A DNA stretch of 64,000 nucleotides from an uncultured Mycoplasmatota bacterium (GTDB taxonomy: Bacteria > Bacillota_I > Bacilli_A > RF39 > UBA660). Shown here one piece after another: positions 32,716-41,159 of this stretch (its first letter is position 1; each line of letters opens with the position of its first letter). The stretch is taken from contig URZY01000005.1 in NCBI GenBank assembly GCA_900552495.1, positions 62,001 through 126,000 on the forward strand, given 5' to 3'. Both the position numbers and the translations under genes were made by a program. The notes beneath the pieces were generated by a model. It searched no databases. It was not told where the DNA came from and saw only the letters and a program-made list of their open reading frames with translations.

Positions 32716-33289
32716 AATTAATTCTAATTCTTTTTGTATTATAAAATAATATCCAATCTTTAACAAGATTAACATATTCATTCAAAGATGTGATATTATA
32801 ACTTCTGAGAGTTTCTCTTTTTAGATTTGAATGGAAGCTCTCAATTGGTGAGTTATCTACTGGTGAGCCTTTAGGACTCATGGAAATGCGTATTCCATTT
32901 GACTCGCAGATAGCTTTGTATTCGTTAGATGTATATTGGAATCCTTGATCTGAATGCAAGATAACTCCAAATACATCTTTTTGTTTGCGAATAGCTTCAT
33001 TGAGCGTATCCATTACTAATTTATTATCCATTCTTTTGCTAATTTTATATGCAATTATATTTCTAGTATGTAAATCCATAATTGATGATAAATAAGCTCG
33101 TTTACCATTATAAATAATATATTTTATGTCTGTAGACCACTTTTGGTTTGGCTTATCTGCATAAAAATTTCTTTTTAATAAATTTGGCATTACATTTTCT
33201 TCTAATCTTTCTTTATTAAAGTTTTTTTGAAATACTTTATGGTATTTAACTTTAATATTATATTTTTTCATTATTCTTCTTACTTTCAA
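32714..33289 (-). pseudogene. IS3 transposase OrfB, N-terminally truncated
   Basis: 191 residues, against about 270-290 for a complete OrfB. The DDE integrase core is complete: D54 (WSTDIKY), D114 (LHSDQG) and E150 (SPIESFHS), with the 35-residue Asp-Glu spacing of IS3. Missing are the N-terminal helix-turn-helix region and probably the last 15-20 residues after 'FYNTKRIRIN'. The frame starts at a TTG. It continues the frame of orfA, separated only by a TAA stop (33296-33298) and two codons. The protein is probably inactive on its own. Confidence 0.8.
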
Positions 33290-33295
33290 TAAATA

Positions 33296-33589
33296 TTATT
33301 TTTTGACGTGTTGTTGTTTGAGGAAGGCTTGGAATTTTTTTAATATTTCATTCTCGATCCTTAATTCTTCGATTGTCATATTAGAAGAACGCTTTTTTAT
33401 TCCTTTTTTTGATCTATTAACAAAGCCTTTATCATTGAATCTCTTAATCCATGTCATCAATGTACCTCGAGGAATATTGTATTTTTTAGATAACTGTGAA
33501 TATGACATACCTTTTTCAATTTTTTCTTTTACAATTTTTAAAATTAATTCTTCATTTCTTATTTCAAATTTTTGTCCTTTTTTTGCCAT
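33296..33589 (-). CDS. IS3 transposase OrfA (helix-turn-helix)
   Basis: 97 residues. An N-terminal helix-turn-helix (YSQLSKKYNIPRGTLMTWIKRFNDKG, 28-54) is followed by the leucine-zipper-like end 'MTIEELRIENEILKKFQAFLKQQ', as in IS150-group OrfA. It binds the terminal repeats. A GAGG-type site lies before the ATG. In complete elements orfB overlaps this end and is reached by a -1 frameshift; here the junction is deleted and the two frames are in phase across a stop. Confidence 0.85.
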   Translation of the reverse strand: MAKKGQKFEIRNEELILKIVKEKIEKGMSYSQLSKKYNIPRGTLMTWIKRFNDKGFVNRSKKGIKKRSSNMTIEELRIENEILKKFQAFLKQQHVKK

Positions 33590-33679
33590 AGAAAAAAGTA
33601 CCTCCTTATAGTTGACTTATTTTAACACATCTATTTTTTTATGTGTGTCAACTATAAAGGGTACTTTATCTTAAACCTG

Positions 33680-35182
33680 TTATTTTTTTATTAGAGAAAC
33701 GCCGGTCATTTCAACTGGCTTTTCTAATTGCATTAATTCTAGAATAGTCGGAGCTATATCGCCTAACTTGCCCGGAATTAAAGAAATATTTTCTTTAGTT
33801 ACAATAAATGGAACTGGATTAGTAGTGTGTGCTGTCAAAATGTTGTTATTTTCATCTAACATTTCTTCACAGTTACCATGATCGGCTGTTACAACCATTA
33901 TGCCACCTAATTCCTCTACTTTATCGTAGATTTTACCAAGACATTCATCAACACTTTCAACAGCCTTTATTGCAGCTTCTAAAACGCCGGTATGACCAAC
34001 CATATCACCATTAGCAAAATTTAATATTACTAAGTCATAATTTCCTAATTCATTTAATAATTCATCTGTTACTTTGTAGGCACTCATTTCTGGTTTTAAA
34101 TCATATGTTGCAACTTTGGGCGATGGAATTAAAATCTTCTTTTCATTCTTATAGTCAACTTCTTTCCCACCATCAAAGAAAAATGTTACATGGGCATACT
34201 TTTCAGTTTCAGCAATTCTCAATTGACTTTTTCCCAGCGACTCAACATACTCTCCTAAAATGTTAGTAAGTTTTGGATCATCAAAAGCATACTCTGCAAT
34301 TACTGAGTCTACGACTGGCATCATAGTTACGACTGGAAGATTTTTGAAACGTACGACTTCCATCTCATTGAAATTAGGATTAGTTATAGCTGTTAAAATT
34401 TCGCGAAGTCTATCTTTTCGATAATTAAAAACAATTACTCCGTCGTTATCTTCGATATTTCCTTCTTTTGCAAAAACAGCCGGTTCAAAAAACTCGTCAA
34501 TGATTCCTTGTTCATAGCTGGTGGCGATATAGTCTTTTATTGAAGAAGATTCTACTCCCTTAGCATGAACTATGGCATCATACCCCTTTTTAAGGCGGTC
34601 ATAATTGTTATCTCTATCCATGGCATAATATCTTCCTCCAATTGTGGCTATTTGTCCTATGCCAAGTTCTTTTAATTTATCTTCGACTTGTTTAATATAT
34701 TCGTAAGCACTTTGTGGCAGAACATCTCTTCCATCAGTAAATAAATGTAAATATAATTTTTCTATATTTTTTTGTTTGCATAAATCTAGTAAAGCCATTA
34801 GATGATTAATATGAGAATGAACTCCACCATCACTAATTAATCCCATTATGTGTAATTTAGAATTATTTTGCTGGGTATGACTTAGTACATTTAATAATTT
34901 TTCATTTTCGAAAAAGTCCTTATCAGCAATACTTTTATTTATTAATTCAAGTGGTTGATAGACAATTCTACCGGCCCCAATATTCATGTGCCCTACTTCG
35001 CTATTACCCATTTGTCCTTTTGGTAGTCCAACCTTTTCACCTGAGGCTTCTAATGTAGTGTGGGGATACTTATCCCATAGCATATTAAATACTTTATTGT
35101 TGGCTAACTTGACAGCGTTGCCATGTGGGTTATCTCGTAATCCATAGCCATCTAAAATTGTTAAAATAACTGGTTTTGTCAT
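33680..35182 (-). CDS. gpmI: 2,3-bisphosphoglycerate-independent phosphoglycerate mutase
   Basis: 500 residues. It belongs to the alkaline-phosphatase superfamily, with the first metal Asp at D11 (ILDGYG) and the phosphoserine at S61 (GQMGNSEVGHMNIGAGR). The last metal sites are in 'VVTADHGNCEEM'. It interconverts 3- and 2-phosphoglycerate. It lies downstream of the AAA-ATPase gene after 8 bases and is cut off from genes below by the IS element. Confidence 0.97.
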   Translation of the reverse strand: MTKPVILTILDGYGLRDNPHGNAVKLANNKVFNMLWDKYPHTTLEASGEKVGLPKGQMGNSEVGHMNIGAGRIVYQPLELINKSIADKDFFENEKLLNVLSHTQQNNSKLHIMGLISDGGVHSHINHLMALLDLCKQKNIEKLYLHLFTDGRDVLPQSAYEYIKQVEDKLKELGIGQIATIGGRYYAMDRDNNYDRLKKGYDAIVHAKGVESSSIKDYIATSYEQGIIDEFFEPAVFAKEGNIEDNDGVIVFNYRKDRLREILTAITNPNFNEMEVVRFKNLPVVTMMPVVDSVIAEYAFDDPKLTNILGEYVESLGKSQLRIAETEKYAHVTFFFDGGKEVDYKNEKKILIPSPKVATYDLKPEMSAYKVTDELLNELGNYDLVILNFANGDMVGHTGVLEAAIKAVESVDECLGKIYDKVEELGGIMVVTADHGNCEEMLDENNNILTAHTTNPVPFIVTKENISLIPGKLGDIAPTILELMQLEKPVEMTGVSLIKK

Positions 35183-35190
35183 ATTTCCTC

Positions 35191-36468
35191 CTATATTTTT
35201 GTATCGTTTAGACAGAATACTGCGTAAATTGGAATATATCTAATGTCTTTTTTCGTAGAGAAATTATTTTCTGTAATGCGATATGCTTGTGGTACTGTAA
35301 ACTTTTTCATAAATACAGAAAGTGATTTAGCTTTAGAATTTGTTTTTGTGGCAATTTCTAGAGGAATTATTTGTCCCATCCTATTTTGTACTACAAAATT
35401 CACTTCGGCTTTTCCTTCTGATTGATAATAATATAAAGAGTACCCTGCTTCAGCTAATGTCTTAGCAATGTGATTTTCATATAGAGTTTCTTTTATCTTT
35501 TCATCAGAAATAAATTGTTTATAATTTAGGTGAAGCATAGAAAATAGTAAACCATCATCTGGAATATATAATTTAAAGCTATCCTTTTCACGACAACTAC
35601 TAAGTGGAGACTTAATAGTTTTAACTTTGAAACTACGGTATACTAATTGGTTATTTACTAAGAAATTTATAGTATTTTCATATTCTTTAGATCTTTTACC
35701 TGCTCCCATATGTCCATATTGGAATTTTTTATTTTCCTTTAAAAGCTGACTTGGAATTGAATCTAAAACTTCTAAACCACGAGGTATATCAATTAAAGCT
35801 TTATTTAAAGTTACTTCCTTTTTATATACGTCAATTATTTTTTGCTTAATAGCGTCTATCTCATAAGGCGTTTTGCCTTCAATTCCGGCAATTACCACTT
35901 CCGGTAGTCCACCAGTCATTAAATAATCCGTAAATAACTCTAATGCAACTTTATGGAAGGGACAAGTTTTGTGCTTAGTAAATGATTCCTTAATTAATTC
36001 TGCTAGTGATTTTTCATCTCTAGCCCATAAATATTCTTCAAAGTCCATTTCAGTCATTGCCTTAAATTGAAGTTCTTCACCCTTAAACTCTGCTAGTTTT
36101 TCTCTATTAGAAGTAATACCAATTATATGATACTTACTATGCTCACTACCAAATAATTTCATTCCTTTGACTATTTCAATAGAAGTTAAATTATCTAAAA
36201 TAATTAGAGTGTCTTCAGGAAGTATAGTTTCTCCTGATAGTAAAGACAAATTTATAATTAGCTTTTCAGTTGATTTTTCTTTAGTAAATAACGTTTCTAA
36301 TTGAATATTATTTTCTGTGTTAAAGTAAATAACATTTTTATATTCTTTAGCAGCATAAGATAAAACTGTAAAGGTTTTGCCAATTTGCTTTGGTCCATAT
36401 AGTATTAATGGTTTTCTAATTATATCTTTTTGCCATTTACGAAAAAAGTTCTCTATTTTACGTTCCAT
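35191..36468 (-). CDS. AAA-type ATPase with C-terminal DUF4143-like domain
   Basis: 425 residues. Walker A GPKQIGKT at 25-32 and Walker B TLIILDN at about 88-93, with Asn after the Asp. A middle 'EMDFEEYLWARDE' segment is typical of AAA_14 proteins. The C-terminal third has 'KAEVNFVVQNRMGQIIPLEIATKTNSKAKSL', the DUF4143 nuclease-like core (E...D/N...E-x-K pattern, here ending E-I-A). These ATPases are common, often mobile, and of unknown role. It sits between spo0A and gpmI. Confidence 0.85.
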   Translation of the reverse strand: MERKIENFFRKWQKDIIRKPLILYGPKQIGKTFTVLSYAAKEYKNVIYFNTENNIQLETLFTKEKSTEKLIINLSLLSGETILPEDTLIILDNLTSIEIVKGMKLFGSEHSKYHIIGITSNREKLAEFKGEELQFKAMTEMDFEEYLWARDEKSLAELIKESFTKHKTCPFHKVALELFTDYLMTGGLPEVVIAGIEGKTPYEIDAIKQKIIDVYKKEVTLNKALIDIPRGLEVLDSIPSQLLKENKKFQYGHMGAGKRSKEYENTINFLVNNQLVYRSFKVKTIKSPLSSCREKDSFKLYIPDDGLLFSMLHLNYKQFISDEKIKETLYENHIAKTLAEAGYSLYYYQSEGKAEVNFVVQNRMGQIIPLEIATKTNSKAKSLSVFMKKFTVPQAYRITENNFSTKKDIRYIPIYAVFCLNDTKI

Positions 36469-36550
36469 AAACTGTATTCTCCTTACATATTTTATAAATT
36501 AAGTATACTTTTTTATTTAAGTAAAGTCAATAAGATTGGAGAATTATGTT

Positions 36551-36600
36551 AAAGAAAAAGACCAATGTGAAGTATTGATAGCACTCCACATTAGTCTTTA
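36551..36600 (-). terminator. terminator after spo0A
   Basis: A long imperfect stem (36558-36573 with 36583-36598, two mismatches) with a T-rich tail on the reverse strand (complement of 36551-36557). It overlaps the spo0A stop at 36598-36600. Confidence 0.75.
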
Positions 36601-37374
36601 ATTTGTTATAAATGGTTTATTGAACTCCAATCTTAATTTATCGGCAACAGTTACAATAAACTCTGAATTGGTTGGCTTTGCTTTATCAATATCAACACTG
36701 TGACCAAATATATCTTCCATTAATTGCCAATTACCTCTATTCCAACTAATTTCTATAGCATGTCTAATAGCTCTTTCTACTCTGGAAACAGTAGTATCAT
36801 ACTTTTTAGCAATTTCTGGATATAATTCTTTAGTTATTCCGCCAACTATTTCCGGTCTTTCATATACTATAGTGATTCCTTCACGGATGTATTGGTAACC
36901 TTTAATATGTGAGGGAACACCTAATTCATGTAATGTTTTAGTAATTGATACTTGTAGATTGTTGTGATATAAGTCAATTGCTTCGCCACCATATTTGACT
37001 CCTGTTGCTACTTGGATAATTCTTTTTTCTAAATCATCTAATTCAAATGGTTTTAACATAAAGTAATTTGCTCCAAGTTCAGAGACTTTTCTAATCATGT
37101 CTTGAGTATTGTATGAAGTTAGCACAATCGTCTTCTTCATAATATTTTTCTCATGCATATATTCTAAAACGCTTATTCCATCTTTGTTAGGCATTATTAA
37201 ATCAAGTAAAACGATATCAATGTCTTCTTGTTTAGTTTCCAATAACCTAATAGCTTCACTTCCATCATAGGCCTCATAAGAAATTTTAATGTCTGCATGG
37301 TCATTAAAATATTCTTTTATCATTTCTACTAAACTTTTATTGTCATCTACTACTAATAATCTTGTATTTTTCAT
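36598..37374 (-). CDS. spo0A: sporulation master regulator Spo0A
   Basis: 258 residues from the ATG at 37374, chosen because a GGGAGAG site lies 7 bases upstream; the frame is open further to 37455 but unsupported. The receiver domain (1-120) has acidic pocket D10-D11, phosphoacceptor D58, T86 and K108. The C-terminal Spo0A DNA-binding domain (about 140-258) has 'GITKELYPEIAKKYDTTVSRVERAIRHAIEISWNRGN' as recognition helix region. Phosphorylated Spo0A binds 0A boxes and starts sporulation. It is monocistronic between terminators. Confidence 0.93.
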   Translation of the reverse strand: MKNTRLLVVDDNKSLVEMIKEYFNDHADIKISYEAYDGSEAIRLLETKQEDIDIVLLDLIMPNKDGISVLEYMHEKNIMKKTIVLTSYNTQDMIRKVSELGANYFMLKPFELDDLEKRIIQVATGVKYGGEAIDLYHNNLQVSITKTLHELGVPSHIKGYQYIREGITIVYERPEIVGGITKELYPEIAKKYDTTVSRVERAIRHAIEISWNRGNWQLMEDIFGHSVDIDKAKPTNSEFIVTVADKLRLEFNKPFITN

Positions 37375-37440
37375 GTTTCTCTCCCTTTTCTTCATACTGC
37401 ACGCATTATCATTATATAATAATTCTGCAAAAAACGATAG

Positions 37441-37473
37441 AGAAAAAAAAGACAAGTTTCGTCGAAACTGTCT
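37441..37473 (-). terminator. terminator of the gap-pgk-tpiA operon
   Basis: A 10-bp stem with one bulged A (37450-37460 with 37464-37473, GTC loop), followed on the reverse strand by eight Ts. It lies just after the tpiA stop. The loop region contains GTCGAA, close to a 0A box, perhaps by chance. Confidence 0.8.
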
Positions 37474-37480
37474 AATTTGT

Positions 37481-38182
37481 CTATTTTTCGAGTTTTTCTA
37501 AAAAGATTTTTAAAAGTTCAGGCTTTAAACTTAATCCTCCTAATAAGTACCCACCAATTAGTGGACATTTTTTTAATTCATCTATGTTTTTCTCATTAGC
37601 ACTTCCACCATATAGAATCTCTGTTTTAGGAAGAAGTTCTTTAATAAATTTAAAAACTTCATTTATTTGTTCATTCGTTGGAATTAAACCTGTTCCAATT
37701 GACCAAATTGGTTCATATGCTACTATTAGCTTTGTCTTTTCAGCTTCTGTTAATAAATCTGTCGCTGTGGTGATTTCCTTTTCTATGATGTCTTTTACAC
37801 AATTATTTTCTCTTTCTTCCTTTGTTTCTCCAACACATAATATAGGGATGATATCTTCTGCATATAGCTGTTTGATTTTAGCAGAGATGTCAGAATTACT
37901 TTCTTTTTGATCACACCTTCTTTCTGAATGACCAACAATGCAATATTCTACGTTATATGATTTTAGTTGAGTAGCAGCTATTTCGCCTGTATGAGCGCCA
38001 ATGGTGTCTTTACTGACGTTTTGACTTCCTAAATGACAATTTTTCAAATTAAAATTGGCAATATTTAAGGGGGAAGCACATAAAATAAGGGTTGATTGTG
38101 GTTTTATTGTTTCTAAATCTTCTTGATATTTTAAAAACTCCTGTTTATTTAAATTACTTTTATTGTTTAATGCAACTATCAT
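37481..38182 (-). CDS. tpiA: triosephosphate isomerase
   Basis: 233 residues from the ATG at 38182, with a GGAGGATAATT site; a longer frame to 38248 would overlap the previous gene. It is shorter than usual (about 250) and opens at MIVALNNKSNL, with N6 and K8 matching the catalytic Asn and Lys of 'GNWKMN'. The catalytic His is in IVGHSERR and Glu in VAYEPIWSIGTG; 'GGSANEKN' binds phosphate. Last gene of the glycolytic operon. Confidence 0.95.
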   Translation of the reverse strand: MIVALNNKSNLNKQEFLKYQEDLETIKPQSTLILCASPLNIANFNLKNCHLGSQNVSKDTIGAHTGEIAATQLKSYNVEYCIVGHSERRCDQKESNSDISAKIKQLYAEDIIPILCVGETKEERENNCVKDIIEKEITTATDLLTEAEKTKLIVAYEPIWSIGTGLIPTNEQINEVFKFIKELLPKTEILYGGSANEKNIDELKKCPLIGGYLLGGLSLKPELLKIFLEKLEK

Positions 38183-38213
38183 AATTATCCTCCATAAGAA
38201 AAAAGAAAAGACA

Positions 38214-38726
38214 CTAAGCAGCCATAGCGGTGCCTCTTCCTTTATCATTTGTAAATTCTTTTTCTTTTAGATATGTTATGGTTCCTCCATCTTCACCAAG
38301 ATTTTCAAAACCTTTCTTCTCTAAGTTTGTACTTAATTGCTGATCGACTCCATCAGTAGATACAGTTACAAAAATATCTTCCATTCCTAATACGTCAAAG
38401 GCATAATCTGTCGCTAAAGTGACTAATTTTCGTTCATGATTAGTCACAATTGGGGCGAAGAAAATACGGCATGACTTCATATCTTTTTCGGCTTGAACAT
38501 GACATGTGTCAACTATGGCATCTTCGTCTTGAAGGAAAAGACTTTGATGAATTTCATTGCTTTCTTTTGCTTCTTCTTTATACTTTTCTTCTGTTCTTGT
38601 CTGTCTAATGTTTCTTAAAAGTGTTGAGGTAACAGTAGTGATTCCATTTGTTTCTTCAAAATCAGTAATCAGTCTAATATGTTCGTCATTATATGGATCT
38701 GCAATGAAAAATCTTTCTGTACTCAA
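38214..38726 (-). CDS. putative GNAT-fold protein in the glycolytic operon
   Basis: 170 residues. The C-terminal part, 'ERKLVTLATDYAFDVLGMEDIFVTVSTDGVDQQLSTNLEKKGFENLGEDGGTITYLKEKE', has the helix-strand-helix-strand order of the last half of GNAT acetyltransferases (TDYAF...L.KKGF). The acetyl-CoA 'Q/RxxGxG/A' loop is not clear. The start is TTG at 38726 with an AGGTGA site six bases upstream. It lies between pgk (21 bases) and tpiA (31 bases). It could be a diverged acetyltransferase acting on a glycolytic enzyme or a structural relic. Confidence 0.6.
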   Translation of the reverse strand: MSTERFFIADPYNDEHIRLITDFEETNGITTVTSTLLRNIRQTRTEEKYKEEAKESNEIHQSLFLQDEDAIVDTCHVQAEKDMKSCRIFFAPIVTNHERKLVTLATDYAFDVLGMEDIFVTVSTDGVDQQLSTNLEKKGFENLGEDGGTITYLKEKEFTNDKGRGTAMAA

Positions 38727-38747
38727 ATTAGGTCACCTGCTTTTATT

Positions 38748-39914
38748 TTATATTTTTTGTTTAATTAATGATTTACCTTCTAAATATTCTAGTGTAGCTC
38801 CACCGCCTGTTGAGGCATGATATACTTTGTCCTTATAACCCGCGGTTGCGGCAGCAGCAACGATATCGCCGCCACCCAATATTACTTTTATTTTATTATC
38901 AACTATAAATTTTAGTAACTCGTCTGTATGTTTTTTATATTTAGAAAATTCGTATACACCTAATGGTCCGTTCCACACAGCTATACTGGCATTTTTTAAA
39001 TGCTCCGCAAATAAATTTTTTGTAGCAGGACCAATGTCTAACCCCATTTCGTTTTCAGCTATATTATCAACCATTTTTACTCTATACTCTTCGTCATTCG
39101 TATATTCATTAGTTACAGCTGTGTCGATTGGCAAAATAATTTTGTTACCATAAGTTGATAATATCTTTTGACAAAATTCAATATTTTCTTCATCCACTAA
39201 GGACTTTCCTACTTCATAGCCTTGGGCTTTTAAAAAAGTGAAAGCCATTCCACCACCAATTAAAATGGCGTCGGCTGTCTTTACTAAATTTTCAATTACA
39301 CCAATTTTATCAGCTACTTTAGCACCACCTAAAACAACAACAAATGGATGTGGTGGATTATCTAAAAGTGTAAGTGCAGAAAGCTCTTTTTCGATTAAAA
39401 ATCCAAATGCTGAAGGAATATGCTCGGCAATTCCGTAATTTGAGGCATGAGCTCTATGAGATGTACCAAAGGCGTCATTAACAAAGACATCTCCAAGGGA
39501 AGCCCAATATTTACCTAGTTCTGGATCATTTGAACTCTCTTTTTTACCATTTAGATCTTCATATCTAGTATTTTGAACTAAAATGACATCTTTTGGTTTC
39601 ATGGCTGAAACAGCATTTTCCAACTCTGCACCACGTGTTTTATTAATAAATTTAACTTTTCTTCCTAATAATTCACTTAATCTTATGGCAATTGGCGCTA
39701 GATCATTCTTTACAAGATCTGCTTCTTCTTTTACACGGCCTAAGTGTGATAATAAAATTACTCTAGAATTTCTATCTAAACAGTAATTGATTGTTTCTAA
39801 GGCCGCAACAATTCTAGTATCGTCAACTATTTTTCCGTCTTTTAACGGAACATTAAAATCACAACGAATTATTACTTTCTTATTATCGACGTTTAAATCT
39901 TTTAGCGTTTTCAT
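38748..39914 (-). CDS. pgk: phosphoglycerate kinase
   Basis: 388 residues. It shows 'KVIIRCDFNVPLKDGKI', the substrate-binding 'RVILLSHLGR', the hinge region and the nucleotide-binding 'ILGGGDIVAAAATAG' near the C-terminus. It makes ATP from 1,3-bisphosphoglycerate. It follows gap after 82 bases containing a terminator-like hairpin, so some transcripts probably stop after gap. Confidence 0.97.
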   Translation of the reverse strand: MKTLKDLNVDNKKVIIRCDFNVPLKDGKIVDDTRIVAALETINYCLDRNSRVILLSHLGRVKEEADLVKNDLAPIAIRLSELLGRKVKFINKTRGAELENAVSAMKPKDVILVQNTRYEDLNGKKESSNDPELGKYWASLGDVFVNDAFGTSHRAHASNYGIAEHIPSAFGFLIEKELSALTLLDNPPHPFVVVLGGAKVADKIGVIENLVKTADAILIGGGMAFTFLKAQGYEVGKSLVDEENIEFCQKILSTYGNKIILPIDTAVTNEYTNDEEYRVKMVDNIAENEMGLDIGPATKNLFAEHLKNASIAVWNGPLGVYEFSKYKKHTDELLKFIVDNKIKVILGGGDIVAAAATAGYKDKVYHASTGGGATLEYLEGKSLIKQKI

Positions 39915-39954
39915 GGCTAATCCTCCTGTCTTAATTAAAGTATAACATTAAATT

Positions 39955-39985
39955 AGATTAAAAAAAAGGAATTACTCCTTTTTTG
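39955..39985 (-). terminator. partial terminator or processing hairpin between gap and pgk
   Basis: A 7-bp stem (39964-39970 with 39976-39982), 5-base loop and A/T flanks that give a T run on the reverse strand. It may lower expression of the genes after gap. Confidence 0.6.
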
Positions 39986-39996
39986 GCAGTTGTTTA

Positions 39997-40998
39997 CTAT
40001 TCAAAGAAATATTTAGCAGTACGGACCATTTGGGCAGTATAACTCATTTCATTATCATACCAAGAAACAACTTTTACTAATTGTTCACCGTCAACATCTA
40101 ATACAGTAGTTGAAAGACCATCTACTAGTGATCCACAGCGTCTTCCGATGACATCACTGGAAACAATTGGATCCTCTGTATATTGAAGAGTTTCATTTTG
40201 CGCATTCTTTAAGGCGTTGTTTATTTCTTCAACAGTTGTATTTCTACCTAATTCTAGAGTTAAATCTACTACTGAGCCGGTTGGTACAGGGACACGCATA
40301 GCAGTTCCATCTAACTTTCCAGCTAAATTCGGACAAACCAATCCTATTGCTGAAGCTGCTCCTGTTGAGGCTGGAATAATATTGGCAGCACAAGCTCTAC
40401 CACGACGGGCTTTAATTCCTTTTTTATGAGCAATATCTAATGATGCTTGATCATTAGTGTATGCATGAACTGTTGTCATAAATCCCTTTTTTATACCAAA
40501 TGTTTTATCTAAAACATCAACTACTGGGGCTAAGCAGTTAGTAGTACAGCTAGCAGCAGAAATAATTTTTTCGTCGCCTGTTAAAGTTTCATGATTTACG
40601 TTATAAACAATTGTCTTTATATTACCTTTAGCTGGAGCAGAAATAATTACTTTTTTTGCTCCGGCATTGATATGAGCCATAGCTTTTTCTTCTGATGTAA
40701 ATAAACCAGTACATTCAAAAACTACATCTATATCTAAATCACCCCATGGTAACATAGCAGGGTCTTTTTCAGCATAAACACGTACACGACGATTACCTAC
40801 TACAATATAATCTCCATCATGTGTAATTTCATCAATACGATAATTTCTATGGTTAGTATCATATTTTAATAAATAAGCTAATTGTTCAGCATCGGTTAAA
40901 TCATTGATAGCGACAACTTCAAATTCTTCATTTTCCTCCATTAAACGGAAACAAAGTCTTCCAATTCTTCCGAATCCATTAATTGCAACTTTAATCAT
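39997..40998 (-). CDS. gap: glyceraldehyde-3-phosphate dehydrogenase
   Basis: 333 residues. The NAD site is NGFGRIGR (7-14), D33 implies NAD rather than NADP, the catalytic Cys is C151 (ASCTTN) and the base is H178 (TTVHAYTNDQ). It is the glycolytic (GapA) type. First gene of gap-pgk-GNAT-tpiA, with a near-consensus promoter. Confidence 0.98.
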   Translation of the reverse strand: MIKVAINGFGRIGRLCFRLMEENEEFEVVAINDLTDAEQLAYLLKYDTNHRNYRIDEITHDGDYIVVGNRRVRVYAEKDPAMLPWGDLDIDVVFECTGLFTSEEKAMAHINAGAKKVIISAPAKGNIKTIVYNVNHETLTGDEKIISAASCTTNCLAPVVDVLDKTFGIKKGFMTTVHAYTNDQASLDIAHKKGIKARRGRACAANIIPASTGAASAIGLVCPNLAGKLDGTAMRVPVPTGSVVDLTLELGRNTTVEEINNALKNAQNETLQYTEDPIVSSDVIGRRCGSLVDGLSTTVLDVDGEQLVKVVSWYDNEMSYTAQMVRTAKYFFE

Positions 40999-41023
40999 AT
41001 ATTATATATCCTCCTATATTTTC

Positions 41024-41052
41024 ATTATATAGTCTTATCTTTTTTGTTTCAA
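41024..41052 (-). promoter_or_regulatory. promoter of the gap operon
   Basis: TTGAAA (41047-41052) and TATAAT (41024-41029), 17 bases apart on the reverse strand. The AGGAGG ribosome binding site follows. Confidence 0.8.
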
Positions 41053-41066
41053 TATATTATAAATAT

Positions 41067-41088
41067 TTTGACACTTTTTATTGTCAAA
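41067..41088. promoter_or_regulatory. candidate operator upstream of the gap promoter
   Basis: A perfect inverted repeat TTTGACA (41067-41073) / TGTCAAA (41082-41088) with an 8-base spacer ends 14 bases upstream of the gap -35 box. It has no T run and so does not look like a terminator. It could bind a dimeric regulator of glycolysis; no CggR-type gene is in the window. Confidence 0.35.
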
Positions 41089-41110
41089 GTATTTTATCCA
41101 CAAGGAAAGA

Positions 41111-41150
41111 GATAAAAATAAAAAATATCCACAAGAACTGTGGATATTTT
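41111..41150 (-). terminator. terminator of the nucleoside kinase gene
   Basis: A perfect 12-bp stem (41122-41133 with 41139-41150) with a 5-base loop and a T-rich tail on the reverse strand. It is nearly symmetrical and may work in both directions. Confidence 0.85.
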
Positions 41151-41159
41151 TAGTCACCT

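Larger units (their letters stand above)
32678..33654 (-). mobile_element. IS3-family (IS150-like) element, internally deleted, with intact ends
   Basis: The 977-base element is bounded by imperfect terminal inverted repeats of about 32 bases, both beginning TAGTTGACAC (32678 onward, and 33654 read backward). Inside each end is a nested hairpin: 32683-32691 with 32701-32709, and 33625-33630 with 33641-33646. It encodes orfA and the catalytic part of orfB on the reverse strand. IS150-group members are about 1.2-1.5 kb, so 200 or more bases appear lost between the two reading frames. No clear target duplication is seen. Confidence 0.85.

Noticed and set aside
32669..33663. Target-site duplication of the IS3 element
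   Set aside because: Bases flanking both ends do not match as a clear 3-4 base direct repeat once the inverted repeats are fully extended.
37375..37455. Extended N-terminus of Spo0A
   Set aside because: The receiver domain begins at MKNTRLLVVDD with a good ribosome binding site; the upstream part looks like noncoding promoter sequence.
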